From positions 1 through 15,643 of the forward strand of contig JBBISU010000074.1 of the NCBI GenBank assembly GCA_037441225.1: a stretch of DNA of 15,643 bases, in the 5' to 3' direction. Of the stretch, positions 6,997 through 15,291 are shown piece by piece (position 1 is the stretch's first letter; each line of letters begins with the position of its first letter). This stretch comes from JBBFMJ01 sp037441225. Lineage in GTDB: Bacteria > Acidobacteriota > Thermoanaerobaculia > UBA2201. Made by a program: the position numbers and the translations under genes. A model generated the notes under the pieces. The model was not told the DNA's origin. It saw only the letters and a program-made list of their open reading frames with translations, and did no database searches.

Positions 6997-7733
6997 AAAG
7001 ATTTTTTCTTATAATTTTTTACCTCTTTGCCATAGATGGATTTGGGGAAAGAATTGTTAGTTGTGCCCCAAACTTAACAGAAATTCTCCAAGAAATGGGC
7101 TTCAAGGAAGATATTGTTGGGGTATCTGCTTTTTGTCCCCTTGAGCTTCCAAAGGTTGCTGATGTAAAAATAAACTGGGAAAAATTACTTAAATTAAAAC
7201 CTAATTATGTATTTATGCTCAATTCTCAAAAAACTGATAAAGGAATAAGAATTTTGGAAAATTTAAATATAAAGTATGGAATTTATTCCTTTAATTCCTT
7301 GAAAAACATACCTCTTTGTGCAATGGATATAGCAGAGATATTAGGCAAAAAAGATTTAGGTAAAAGATATTTTAATAAATTTATGGATTTAATAAAAAAT
7401 CTTCCAAAAATTAAAGAAAAAAAAGCAATTTATGTTTTATGGTGGGAACCTTTAATAGTTTCAACGAGTTCAAGTTATATCTGTGAAACTATGGCTTTGA
7501 TGGGCTTTGAAATTTATCCAAAGGATGAAAAAACCGATTTTAAAAAATATTCCCTTGAAAATCTTTTTAATCTAAGTTTAGATATAATTTTTTATTCAGA
7601 AGAGGCAGGGACTATTCCAAAAATAATAAAAGACAATTTTAAAACTTATCCCCTGCCTTCTTCAATAAATCGTCCAAATTTGTCTTTTATAAATTATTTT
7701 TACAATTTTAAAAATGAAAATATCTTCAACTAA
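6993..7733 (+). CDS. btuF: BtuF-like periplasmic binding protein (corrinoid/B12 type) with non-canonical start
   Basis: Periplasmic binding protein of the BtuF/FecB helical-backbone family, about 246 aa from the ATA at 6993. It would capture a corrinoid, or possibly another metal complex, and pass it to the BtuC-like permease. The first ATG (7095) falls after conserved sequence. Reading upstream in frame gives KRFFLIIFYLFAIDGFGE, a good signal peptide, then RIVSCAPNLTEILQE, the family's first strand and helix. Later IVGVSAFCPLELPKVADV and the YVLWWEPLIVSTSSSYICE region also fit the family. Between the last in-frame stop (6960-6962) and 7095 there is no ATG, GTG or TTG. ATA at 6993 (or ATC at 6990) best matches the signal peptide, and ATA overlaps the previous stop as ATAA. 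The cause could be a rare coupled start, a point mutation, or a sequence error. The 3' end overlaps btuC by 20 nt. Confidence 0.78.
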   Translation: MKRFFLIIFYLFAIDGFGERIVSCAPNLTEILQEMGFKEDIVGVSAFCPLELPKVADVKINWEKLLKLKPNYVFMLNSQKTDKGIRILENLNIKYGIYSFNSLKNIPLCAMDIAEILGKKDLGKRYFNKFMDLIKNLPKIKEKKAIYVLWWEPLIVSTSSSYICETMALMGFEIYPKDEKTDFKKYSLENLFNLSLDIIFYSEEAGTIPKIIKDNFKTYPLPSSINRPNLSFINYFYNFKNENIFN

Positions 7734-8682
7734 ACTATTTATTATTTTTTTATTATTTTTTATAGCCACTTCTTTAATAAACCTTTTAATAGGTCCTTAT
7801 CCTTTACTTGAAGGAATTTTTAAAAAAGATAGTTTTGCTTTTCAAATTCTTTTAAATTTAAGGTTACCTAATCTTCTTTTAGCAATATCTTCAGGAATTC
7901 TTTTAAGTTTATCAGGTGGAATGTTTCAATCAATTCTTTCAAACCCCCTTGCAGATCCATACATTTTAGGGGTTTCTGGTGGTGCTGCTTCCTTTATATT
8001 AATTTCAAATTTTTTAAAAATCCCTCAGGATTTTCCTTACAATTCTTTAATTGGCTTTTTGGGAGCAGTTTTTAATTCCTTTCTTGTATATTTTTTATCA
8101 ATAAAAAATGGAAAACTAAAAACAACAAGACTCCTTCTTACTGGAATTATTTTAAATGCCTTTTATTCAGCTATAATCCTTTTTTCAATGGCTCTTTTAA
8201 ACAAACTGGATTTAAATCGCTTTATCTTTTGGATGATGGGTGATTTTTCTTCAAAAACATTAAAAGAATCAACCTTATTTTTAATTCTTTCAATTTTTTT
8301 TTCACTTCCTCCTTTAATATTCCATAGGGGTTTTGATTTAATTTCCCTTGGAACTGAAACAGCTCATTCTTCAGGGCTTGAGGTTGAAAAATTTTTAATC
8401 TTTTCATATATAAATGCCTCCCTTTTATCAGCTTTATCCGTTTCTTTTATAGGAATAATTGGATTTATTGGCCTGATTATTCCAAATATAATAAGAATTT
8501 TTTTTACTTCAGAATATAAATATCTTTTTCCTTTATCTGCTCTATGTGGTGCGATTTTTTTGGTTTTATCAGATATGCTTACAAGATTTAAATATTTCCA
8601 AAATGTTCCTGTTGGGGCAATTTCTGCAATGATTGGAGTTCCATTTTTCATATATATTTTAAGGAAAAATGGAAATAATTAA
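7714..8682 (+). CDS. btuC: BtuC-like ABC transporter permease (FecCD family)
   Basis: Integral membrane permease of 322 aa with the hydrophobicity expected for about ten helices. Family landmarks are LRLPN (49-53), the SNPLADPYILGVSGGAAS region (76-93), LLTGI (141-145), WMMGDFS (173-179), GFIGLIIPNIIR (250-261; the usual His after Pro is Asn) and PVGAISAMIGVPFF (299-312). It would form the dimeric inner-membrane channel served by the BtuF-like and BtuD-like neighbours. The ATG lies inside the end of the btuF-like gene with no clear ribosome site, so coupling is likely. The overlap with btuD is 14 nt. The family also carries siderophores and heme, so B12 as substrate rests mainly on the BtuF-like partner. 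Confidence 0.88.
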   Translation: MKISSTKLFIIFLLFFIATSLINLLIGPYPLLEGIFKKDSFAFQILLNLRLPNLLLAISSGILLSLSGGMFQSILSNPLADPYILGVSGGAASFILISNFLKIPQDFPYNSLIGFLGAVFNSFLVYFLSIKNGKLKTTRLLLTGIILNAFYSAIILFSMALLNKLDLNRFIFWMMGDFSSKTLKESTLFLILSIFFSLPPLIFHRGFDLISLGTETAHSSGLEVEKFLIFSYINASLLSALSVSFIGIIGFIGLIIPNIIRIFFTSEYKYLFPLSALCGAIFLVLSDMLTRFKYFQNVPVGAISAMIGVPFFIYILRKNGNN

Positions 8683-9436
8683 ATTAAATAATGTAAATTT
8701 TTTTTATAATTTAAATTCTTTTGAAATAAAAGGAATTTCTTTTTCCTGTCCAGAAAAAATTTTAATAGGGCTGGCAGGTCCAAACGGCTCTGGTAAATCA
8801 ACCCTTTTGAAACTAATTGCTGGAATAGAAAAACCAAAAAATGGCGCTATTTTAATTAAAGAAAAAAATTTAAAAGAGTATAAAGCAGTTGAAAGAGCAA
8901 AGATATTAAGATGGATTGGACAAAATGAAATTGGAAAAATTTCATATAAGGTCATAGAATACTTATATTTAGGTACCTTTCCATTGAAAGGTTATTTTGG
9001 AAGAATTACAAAAGAGGATAAAGAAAGAGCAGAGTATCTTTTGGATTATTTTTATTTAAGTAAAAAAAAAGATTGGGAAGTGGAAAATTTAAGTGGTGGT
9101 GAAAGAAAACTTCTTCAAATTGCTTTTTCTCTTATTTCAAGCCCAGAAATAATGCTTCTTGATGAACCCTTTGCCCATTTGGATCCAATCCATCTTAAAG
9201 CATTATTTAATTTAATTAAAAAGGAAAAAGAAAAAGGAATAACCTTTATTATATCCAGCCATGAATACAACATATTAAAAACAATTTCAGATTATTTACT
9301 ATTAATTTCTGATGGAGAAATGGTTTGCTTTGATAAGCCATCAAATATAAAATTAGATTTATGGGAAAAAACCTTTAAAATTCCTTTTGTTAAAAAAGAA
9401 TCACAAGACCAACTATTTCCTGATATTTTTTCCTAA
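8669..9436 (+). CDS. btuD: BtuD-like ABC transporter ATP-binding protein
   Basis: Cytoplasmic ATPase subunit of 255 aa. Walker A is GPNGSGKST (37-45), the Q-loop Gln85, the signature LSGGE (141-145), Walker B IMLLDEP with Glu166, the D-loop HLDP and the H-loop His198. Family features match FepC/BtuD ATPases paired with FecCD permeases. The ATG is preceded by AAGGA within the btuC end. This is the last gene of the plus-strand operon. Its TAA (9434-9436) overlaps the TAG of the convergent gene (9433-9435), so no separate terminator exists between the two operons. Confidence 0.9.
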   Translation: MEIIKLNNVNFFYNLNSFEIKGISFSCPEKILIGLAGPNGSGKSTLLKLIAGIEKPKNGAILIKEKNLKEYKAVERAKILRWIGQNEIGKISYKVIEYLYLGTFPLKGYFGRITKEDKERAEYLLDYFYLSKKKDWEVENLSGGERKLLQIAFSLISSPEIMLLDEPFAHLDPIHLKALFNLIKKEKEKGITFIISSHEYNILKTISDYLLLISDGEMVCFDKPSNIKLDLWEKTFKIPFVKKESQDQLFPDIFS

Positions 9437-10173
9437 AAATCAATTTTTAATGAATGCTCTCCAATAAAAAAATTTAAACTACCATTATAATTGGCTGAAA
9501 TCTTTGCTGACAAATCTTCTTCAAAAAATTTTTTTGAAAGAATATAAATTAGCAAATCTTTTTTTATTGGAATTTCTAAATTAAAGTTTTTTTCACCTTT
9601 TTGTAACTTTTCATTTAATTTAAAGTTCTTCTCAATTTTTTGTTCTTCAATTTGAAAAGAAATATTTAAATCTTGAACAAAGACCTTAAATTTGAAGGGA
9701 TTTATTAACTTTAAATCAAAATTAACTGATGGCTTTTCCTTTAAATTTAATTTTATATTTTCAATCTTGATTAAATCCAAATAGATGTTTTCTTTAAAGT
9801 TTTCTTTAAGGATATAATCAAAGGGCTCTTCTTTTATAAACTCCTCTTTCTTATTAATTTCTACAAATTTCATATTTAATTTAAAATCTTTTTTCTCTAA
9901 AAAGTCAATTACATCTTTTTCTTCTAATTCTTTAGTGTCAATTTCTATTTTAAAGGTGTAATTACATTCCTTTTTATTACAAGGAAAATAAATCCTTGAA
10001 AAACGACAAACTTTTCCAATTTTCTTATCTCCTCTTAAAAGTTCCCCTTCTAATTTATATATTCCTTTTGAAATAAATCCTTCAATAAAGCTTACTGAAA
10101 CATCAAGATTTATAGTATCTTCTTCCATTGAAAGCCCTGATAATTCAAAAAGAAAAAATAGAATTATTAGCAT
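9433..10173 (-). CDS. Exported LEA type 2 (WHy)-like protein
   Basis: Protein of 246 aa from the ATG at 10173, with an N-terminal hydrophobic segment (MLIILFFLFELSGLS) that looks like a signal peptide. An upstream ATG at 10221 would add 16 residues and overlap the previous gene by 47 nt. I prefer 10173, one base after that gene's stop (TAGTATG), because it gives a clean signal peptide and matches the 1-nt spacing elsewhere in the operon. The C-terminal half (about 132-246) resembles LEA14/WHy beta-sandwich domains: a repeated KLNL/FDLKL pattern, the LINPFKFKVFV turn (Asn158-Pro159) and a later LEIPI strand. The N-terminal half has three cysteines (about residues 56, 65 and 70) and is not recognised. 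It is the last gene of the minus-strand operon. The function is unknown. Confidence 0.6.
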   Translation of the reverse strand: MLIILFFLFELSGLSMEEDTINLDVSVSFIEGFISKGIYKLEGELLRGDKKIGKVCRFSRIYFPCNKKECNYTFKIEIDTKELEEKDVIDFLEKKDFKLNMKFVEINKKEEFIKEEPFDYILKENFKENIYLDLIKIENIKLNLKEKPSVNFDLKLINPFKFKVFVQDLNISFQIEEQKIEKNFKLNEKLQKGEKNFNLEIPIKKDLLIYILSKKFFEEDLSAKISANYNGSLNFFIGEHSLKIDF

Positions 10174-10174
10174 A

Positions 10175-11548
10175 CTATTTAATATAAAAATCAAAATTTC
10201 CCACGCTTCCAAATTTACCATTAAAATTTAAATATTTTTTTACTTCATTGCCAATTGGGTCACTTTTAATCCAGATCAGCAAAAAACTTTTATCTCTTTC
10301 TGAAAATTCTCTTAAAAGCCAATCTAAATCTTCTTGTTTTAATTTTGGATAATAATACCAGCCAATATGTTCACCTTGTGATGGTGGAAATTGTTTCAAA
10401 GGATTATTAAAGCTCTCTCTCTCCAAGGCATAATTTGTTGTAAGATATAAAGGGCCAATTAAATATATCTCTGTATCACTCTTTGCAAGCATAATAATCT
10501 TTGAAATTGCTGTCCTATGTTCTAACGGCTTTGAAAAAGAAGAAATAACAATTGTAGATGAAAGAATTGAGGTTATCAAATAAATTATAAAAATATATTT
10601 TGAAATTTTTAATTTTTTTCCAAAGAAATATAATAAAAGAATAACAAAAGGTATAAAAAAGAAAATCTCACTTCTGGAAGGAAAATAAATATTTATTATC
10701 TTGAAACATATAAAAAAAAGGGCTAATAAATTTATAAAAAAAGGAACAACTAAAGAAGTTAAATCCTTTTCTCTCAATACAAATATAATTAAAATAAAGT
10801 TAAGAAAAGCAAAAATCAAGGCAGGAATAAAGGGTTTAAAATCATAGATATAATTTTCAAAAAGATTTGGCCCTAAATTAGAAAAAAAGAAAAAAAACTT
10901 TTTTATATCAAAGGAATGCTTCATCCAATAGATTGATTCTTTTGGCTGGTTCTTAATAATAAAAAATACTGGAATATATAAAATAAGGGAAGATATTATC
11001 GATAAAATATAATCTTTATTTTTAGTGTAAATATAAAAAAATAAAAGGTAAGTAATAAAGAAAAAAGACAGATTGTGGGTATAAAGCAAAAGGGTTAAAT
11101 AAAGGGAAAGAAAAATAAATCTTTTCTTTAATAATGCTTCATAAAAAAAAAGAGTGCTTAAAAATATAACGAGTGAATAATTTCTTCCTTCAGCAGAATA
11201 ATAAGATACTAATGGGAAAAGCAAGTAAAAATAAAAGGGAAAAGCCATATTAAAACATTTTTTAAAAATTTTTCCAAGAAAATAACCAGAAAAAATTATT
11301 GAGAGCAAAGAAACTAATCTTATAAAGAAAAAATTAAATTTAAAAGGAAAAGTAAGATAATGAATTAAAAAATAATAAAGAGGTGGGCCGCTGTCCTTTT
11401 TTAATTCATTTAAAATATCTTTTCCTGATTTTTGAACTACATATTTTGTGTAAAGCTCATCATGCCAGGGCTCTTTAATTAAAGAAGAAAATAACATTAA
11501 AAAAATAATGAGTAAACTAAAAAGGTTCTGCCCTTTTAAGTATTTCAA
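10175..11548 (-). CDS. GT-C fold membrane glycosyltransferase (ArnT/PMT-like)
   Basis: Polytopic membrane protein of 457 aa resembling GT-C glycosyltransferases, which use polyprenyl-phosphate sugars on the outer face of the inner membrane. After the first helix comes the family's acidic loop, EPWHDELYT (Asp30-Glu31), then DSGPPLYYFLIHYL (52-65). SAEGRNYSL (118-125), the YTHNLSFFF segment (156-164) and YFPSRSEIFFFIPF (288-301) also fit. A soluble domain of about 110 residues ends the protein. The start is TTG at 11548, supported by GGAG 7 nt upstream. The next ATG (11497) would remove most of the first helix. The start overlaps the preceding gene by 32 nt. Sugar donor and acceptor are unknown. 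Confidence 0.75.
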   Translation of the reverse strand: MKYLKGQNLFSLLIIFLMLFSSLIKEPWHDELYTKYVVQKSGKDILNELKKDSGPPLYYFLIHYLTFPFKFNFFFIRLVSLLSIIFSGYFLGKIFKKCFNMAFPFYFYLLFPLVSYYSAEGRNYSLVIFLSTLFFYEALLKKRFIFLSLYLTLLLYTHNLSFFFITYLLFFYIYTKNKDYILSIISSLILYIPVFFIIKNQPKESIYWMKHSFDIKKFFFFFSNLGPNLFENYIYDFKPFIPALIFAFLNFILIIFVLREKDLTSLVVPFFINLLALFFICFKIINIYFPSRSEIFFFIPFVILLLYFFGKKLKISKYIFIIYLITSILSSTIVISSFSKPLEHRTAISKIIMLAKSDTEIYLIGPLYLTTNYALERESFNNPLKQFPPSQGEHIGWYYYPKLKQEDLDWLLREFSERDKSFLLIWIKSDPIGNEVKKYLNFNGKFGSVGNFDFYIK

Positions 11549-13898
11549 TTTGTTTCTCCATTTCTTTTAAAAGTTGCATACGATAAGCTTTGTAAATTTC
11601 ATAATCAATTTTATGATTTTTAAAATCAATTGAAAAATTATAAGTTATCTTATACAAGGATTCTAAATTGAGAAGCCAAGTTTTTGTCTTTGTAAAAACT
11701 TTGTTGGATTCATATTCAACAGTTGGAAGATCATCCTTATGTGGTTTTATTCCTTCTGTAAAGTTTTTTATTGTATTTTCATCCATTATAATACAAGATA
11801 AAATTTTTTCTCTCTGATGAAGTTTTATTTCTTTTAAATCTTTATTTATTTTTTCTTCCTCAATTTTATTTAAAAATATTTCAAAATCAAAAGGTCTCTT
11901 TGAACCAACAACAATTGTAAAACTATTAATTGGTTCAGGAAACCACCATATATAAACATATGGGAAAACATCTGAAAATGCTCTTATTATTTCCTTATAA
12001 TTTTTTAAAGTTAAAGAATAAAGGGGAAGCCACATTGATGCAATTCCATCTTTATCCATTTTATTATAAACTAATTCAAAATAATCCTTCGTGTACAAAA
12101 ATCCATTACCTAAATATTTAGGATGGATTGAATCAGAAAGTATTACATCAAATTTTTCTTTTGAAGAAAGAATAAAATTCCTTCCATCAGCAATTTTTAT
12201 TTTAACTCTTTTATCATCAAAGACATTATGATTTAAAACTGTAAAATATTTTGAAGATACTTCAACAATTCCTGGGGATATTTCAGCAACAATTATTTTT
12301 TCAACAGGATATTTTGAAACAGTGTAAAGGGTTCCACCACTCCCTAAGCCAATATGCAAAACTTTTTTTGGATCCTTTGAAAAAAGGAGGGGAATATGAC
12401 CTTGAAGTTTCTGGATGATGTAAAGATCTTTTGATGTCCCTGCTACATTTATTCCATTTATTTCAAGGGAAAGCCCATCTTTTCTTTCAACCCCCACAAT
12501 CACACCTGTTATATCTTCTTTGAAAGCAAATATTTTATCTTCTTTATCTTTATAAATCCCTGCACTTGAAAAAATTTTATCTTGAGGAAAGGTAAAAAAA
12601 AGTATAATTATTAGGAAAAAAAATAAAAAAGAGATTAGTTTTTCAATTCTTTTATTAAAAATAAAAAAGGACAAACATAGATTTATAAAAATAATAAAAA
12701 ATAATGTTTTTGTTGTGCCAATTAAAGGAATTAAAATAATCCCAGTGAATACGGTTCCAATAATGCATCCCAATGTGTTTATTCCATAAACACGCCCTGC
12801 AATTTCCCCTGGATTTTCCTTTGCTTTTGCTATTATTTTGATTGTTAATGGGAAAGATAAACCCATAAGAAAAGTTGGAAAAAAAAGCAAAACCAAAGAA
12901 GCCAAAAAAAGAGAAGTAAAGATTTGCAAAGGTGCCCATTTCCAAGGGATGGATGCAAAAGCAACCAATATATTCGAAAAATTTAAAAGCAAGTAGATTT
13001 GAAATAAAGAATATAAAACTAATAATAGTTCAATCCAGCCAAGAACCCTTAAAGGATCTTTTATTCTTTTATAAAAAATTGAAAAAAACAAGCTTCCAAC
13101 TCCAATACCAAGCAAAATATTACAGAGAACAAGTCCATAAGCATATACATTTGAACCAGTGTGCAAAACAAGAATTCTGTTCCACAATACTTCATAACTA
13201 AGAGATGTAAAGCCCATAAAAAATACTATAATTAAGAAAAAAACCTTATAATTAATTTCATTAAGTTTTGTCTTTTTGTTTTCTAAATTTATTTTTTTTG
13301 GAAGAAATAAAGTAGAAAAAAGAATGAAAGAATTTAAAAAAATTGCAAAATAATTGGTTTTTTCAAAGCCAAAATTTGGAATTAAAAAGAAAGTTGCTAA
13401 AAAAGTACCAAAAAAGGCACCTAATGTATTTATACCATAAAGTTTCCCTGTTTTTTTTCCAAAGTCCTCTTTTAATTTTTCTGCCCCTTCTACAACAATG
13501 GGAAAAGTTCCCCCCATTAAAAAGGTTGGTATAAAAAGTAGTCCAAAAGAAAAGAGAAACCTTAAAAAATCAATTATAAAAGGAAAATCAAAAAGTTGGT
13601 TATAAAAAATGACAAAAACTTTATCTAAAAAATGGAAAAAATGATTTATAAAAAAAGCATAAAATCCAATTATTCCTTCCAATAAGCCATAAACCAAGAA
13701 GGGTTTTTTAAATCTATTGGAGTACTTGCCTAAAATAAAACTTCCAAAAGAAAGTCCTGACATAAAGGCAACAAGGATTGCTACAACTGAAGGTGTTGTT
13801 ACACCAAAAATTAAATGCAATTTTTTAAGCCATATTATTTGATATACTAAACTCGAAAAACCAGAGAGAAAAAATAATAATAATATAAAAAAAAACAT
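11517..13898 (-). CDS. Membrane-embedded spermidine-synthase-like protein with duplicated transmembrane domain
   Basis: Protein of 793 aa. The N-terminal part, residues 1 to about 435, is a multi-helix membrane domain made of two similar halves. SSLVYQIIW (15-23) recurs as TSLSYEVLW (231-239), PTFLMGGTFP (124-133) as PTFLMGLSFP (341-350), and YGINTLG at 154 and 371. The C-terminal part (about 440-735) is a Rossmann-type aminopropyltransferase fold with VLHIGLGSGG (513-522), VAEISPGIVE (537-546) and ADGRNF (570-575). The active-site region reads SDSIHPKYLGNGFLYT (588-603). The second Asp of the classical DxxDP putrescine site is His592, so ordinary spermidine synthesis is doubtful. Such MFS/SpeE-like fusions are widespread and mostly uncharacterised. 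The ATG follows the upstream stop by one base. Confidence 0.82.
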   Translation of the reverse strand: MFFFILLLFFLSGFSSLVYQIIWLKKLHLIFGVTTPSVVAILVAFMSGLSFGSFILGKYSNRFKKPFLVYGLLEGIIGFYAFFINHFFHFLDKVFVIFYNQLFDFPFIIDFLRFLFSFGLLFIPTFLMGGTFPIVVEGAEKLKEDFGKKTGKLYGINTLGAFFGTFLATFFLIPNFGFEKTNYFAIFLNSFILFSTLFLPKKINLENKKTKLNEINYKVFFLIIVFFMGFTSLSYEVLWNRILVLHTGSNVYAYGLVLCNILLGIGVGSLFFSIFYKRIKDPLRVLGWIELLLVLYSLFQIYLLLNFSNILVAFASIPWKWAPLQIFTSLFLASLVLLFFPTFLMGLSFPLTIKIIAKAKENPGEIAGRVYGINTLGCIIGTVFTGIILIPLIGTTKTLFFIIFINLCLSFFIFNKRIEKLISFLFFFLIIILFFTFPQDKIFSSAGIYKDKEDKIFAFKEDITGVIVGVERKDGLSLEINGINVAGTSKDLYIIQKLQGHIPLLFSKDPKKVLHIGLGSGGTLYTVSKYPVEKIIVAEISPGIVEVSSKYFTVLNHNVFDDKRVKIKIADGRNFILSSKEKFDVILSDSIHPKYLGNGFLYTKDYFELVYNKMDKDGIASMWLPLYSLTLKNYKEIIRAFSDVFPYVYIWWFPEPINSFTIVVGSKRPFDFEIFLNKIEEEKINKDLKEIKLHQREKILSCIIMDENTIKNFTEGIKPHKDDLPTVEYESNKVFTKTKTWLLNLESLYKITYNFSIDFKNHKIDYEIYKAYRMQLLKEMEKQIEILKRAEPF

Positions 13899-13899
13899 T

Positions 13900-15285
13900 T
13901 TATTTAAATCTTAAAATTTCAACCCTTTGTTTATCCCCAGGAAGAAAGTAAGAAATACGAAATATTCCATTTATATCTCCTGAAACTTTTATTGGTCCTG
14001 TTTTAATAACTTCAAAAGGACCTATAAAATTTTCATAAAATCTAATCCTGTCTGCCTGGGGTGGCATAACCTCTTCCTCACCATAGTTAAATCTAAAACG
14101 AGAGAAATCACCAATATTTGCTTCTTTAAAATAGCCGCTCTTAAATTCCCATTCCAAATAATTTTTTTCCCTTGAATAATTGCTATAAAGCCCAGTGACA
14201 TTTGTTAAAGTTAAAATATAGCCAGAGGGTCCTTTATCAATTTGAAGATCAAAAATAGGTGCTGTAATTTGTGCTTTCAAATAAGAAATCCAGCTGTTAA
14301 AATTTAAGACCCCATCACTTTCTTCTGTTGAATAATAATGGTAATACCTTCCAATATAGTTTGGATTTAAAAATCTGCTTTGATTACCAATAATTTCTTT
14401 GGCTTTGTCATAAGAAAATAACATAATATTTAAATTGCTTCCCCTTTTTAAAATAAATTTTCCAAATTCCAAATCACTATTTGCTGTAAAAATGAATTGA
14501 AAACTATGCGTAGTTGCAGAAAGGTTAGGTCCTAAAAATTCAAAGGCAGGGCTTTCAGTTATTCTGTTAAAAGGCATCCCTATAATATAGTTTTCAAGGA
14601 CTTCATTAGAAGAAATCCAAGCTCCATTTGCAATTGATAAACCCAAGTAAAAGGGAATTGAAAAATTTATAAGATCCTTTTCTTTTGTATTTAAACGATA
14701 ACTTACAAGAAGAGAATTATCTAAAGATGGCGGGTATGGAAAGCCAAAAGAAAATATCACTGCATAATCTATTTGAGTTAGCATTTTCTCTTTAAACTTC
14801 TCTAAAAGATATTCTGGAATACCTAAACCTATAGAGAGGGATAAAGGTTTTAACTTTTTTAAAAATTTGTTAAAATACTCAAAGCTTTCAGGGATTTTTT
14901 CTTCTTCAAGTACAAACAAAATAGAATTAACTTTTATTTGTTGAGAAATACATTTAACTATTTCGCTTTCAATTTTTTTTAGAAAATCCTTTGAAAATTT
15001 TTCGTCTTTAAATAAAATTATTTTATCTTTTGGAATTATTACTTTCAAGATTAAATTTTGAGAAACCTTACTCAAAATATTTATTGAAAATAAATTATCT
15101 ATCGTGCCAATTGGGACACAAATATTTGTTATATTAGATTGCATCAAATTTTCTATTTCAGGGATTGTTAAGTTCAATTCTGGTGAAGAAATTTCTACAA
15201 TATCAGAAGAAATGGGCTTCCTTTTTTCCCCACTTCCACAGGAAAGAAACAATAAAAATAATAATAAAAAAAATAATTTTTTCAC
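13900..15285 (-). CDS. Predicted lipoprotein of unknown function
   Basis: Protein of 461 aa from a GTG start at 15285. The N-terminus MKKLFFLLLFLLFLSCGSGE is a lipoprotein signal with Cys16 as the likely lipid site. An in-frame TTG at 15324 would extend it by 13 residues, but those codons contain the -35 and -10 boxes of the operon promoter, so they are most likely upstream of transcription. Alternating beta/alpha segments, such as NSILFVLEEE, LSLSIGLGIPEYLLEKF and IDYAVIFSFGFPYP, could belong to a TIM-barrel-like domain. The C-terminal third is richer in aromatic residues and beta strands. No family is recognised, and no catalytic motif can be named. It is first in a four-gene minus-strand operon with a membrane SpeE-like protein, a glycosyltransferase and a LEA2-like protein, which suggests an envelope role. 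Confidence 0.78.
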   Translation of the reverse strand: MKKLFFLLLFLLFLSCGSGEKRKPISSDIVEISSPELNLTIPEIENLMQSNITNICVPIGTIDNLFSINILSKVSQNLILKVIIPKDKIILFKDEKFSKDFLKKIESEIVKCISQQIKVNSILFVLEEEKIPESFEYFNKFLKKLKPLSLSIGLGIPEYLLEKFKEKMLTQIDYAVIFSFGFPYPPSLDNSLLVSYRLNTKEKDLINFSIPFYLGLSIANGAWISSNEVLENYIIGMPFNRITESPAFEFLGPNLSATTHSFQFIFTANSDLEFGKFILKRGSNLNIMLFSYDKAKEIIGNQSRFLNPNYIGRYYHYYSTEESDGVLNFNSWISYLKAQITAPIFDLQIDKGPSGYILTLTNVTGLYSNYSREKNYLEWEFKSGYFKEANIGDFSRFRFNYGEEEVMPPQADRIRFYENFIGPFEVIKTGPIKVSGDINGIFRISYFLPGDKQRVEILRFK

Positions 15286-15291
15286 ATTGCT

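Noticed and set aside
6960..7000. Programmed frameshift joining the coiled-coil gene to btuF
   Set aside because: There is no slippery sequence before the TAA, and a signal peptide directly after the junction needs its own N-terminus.
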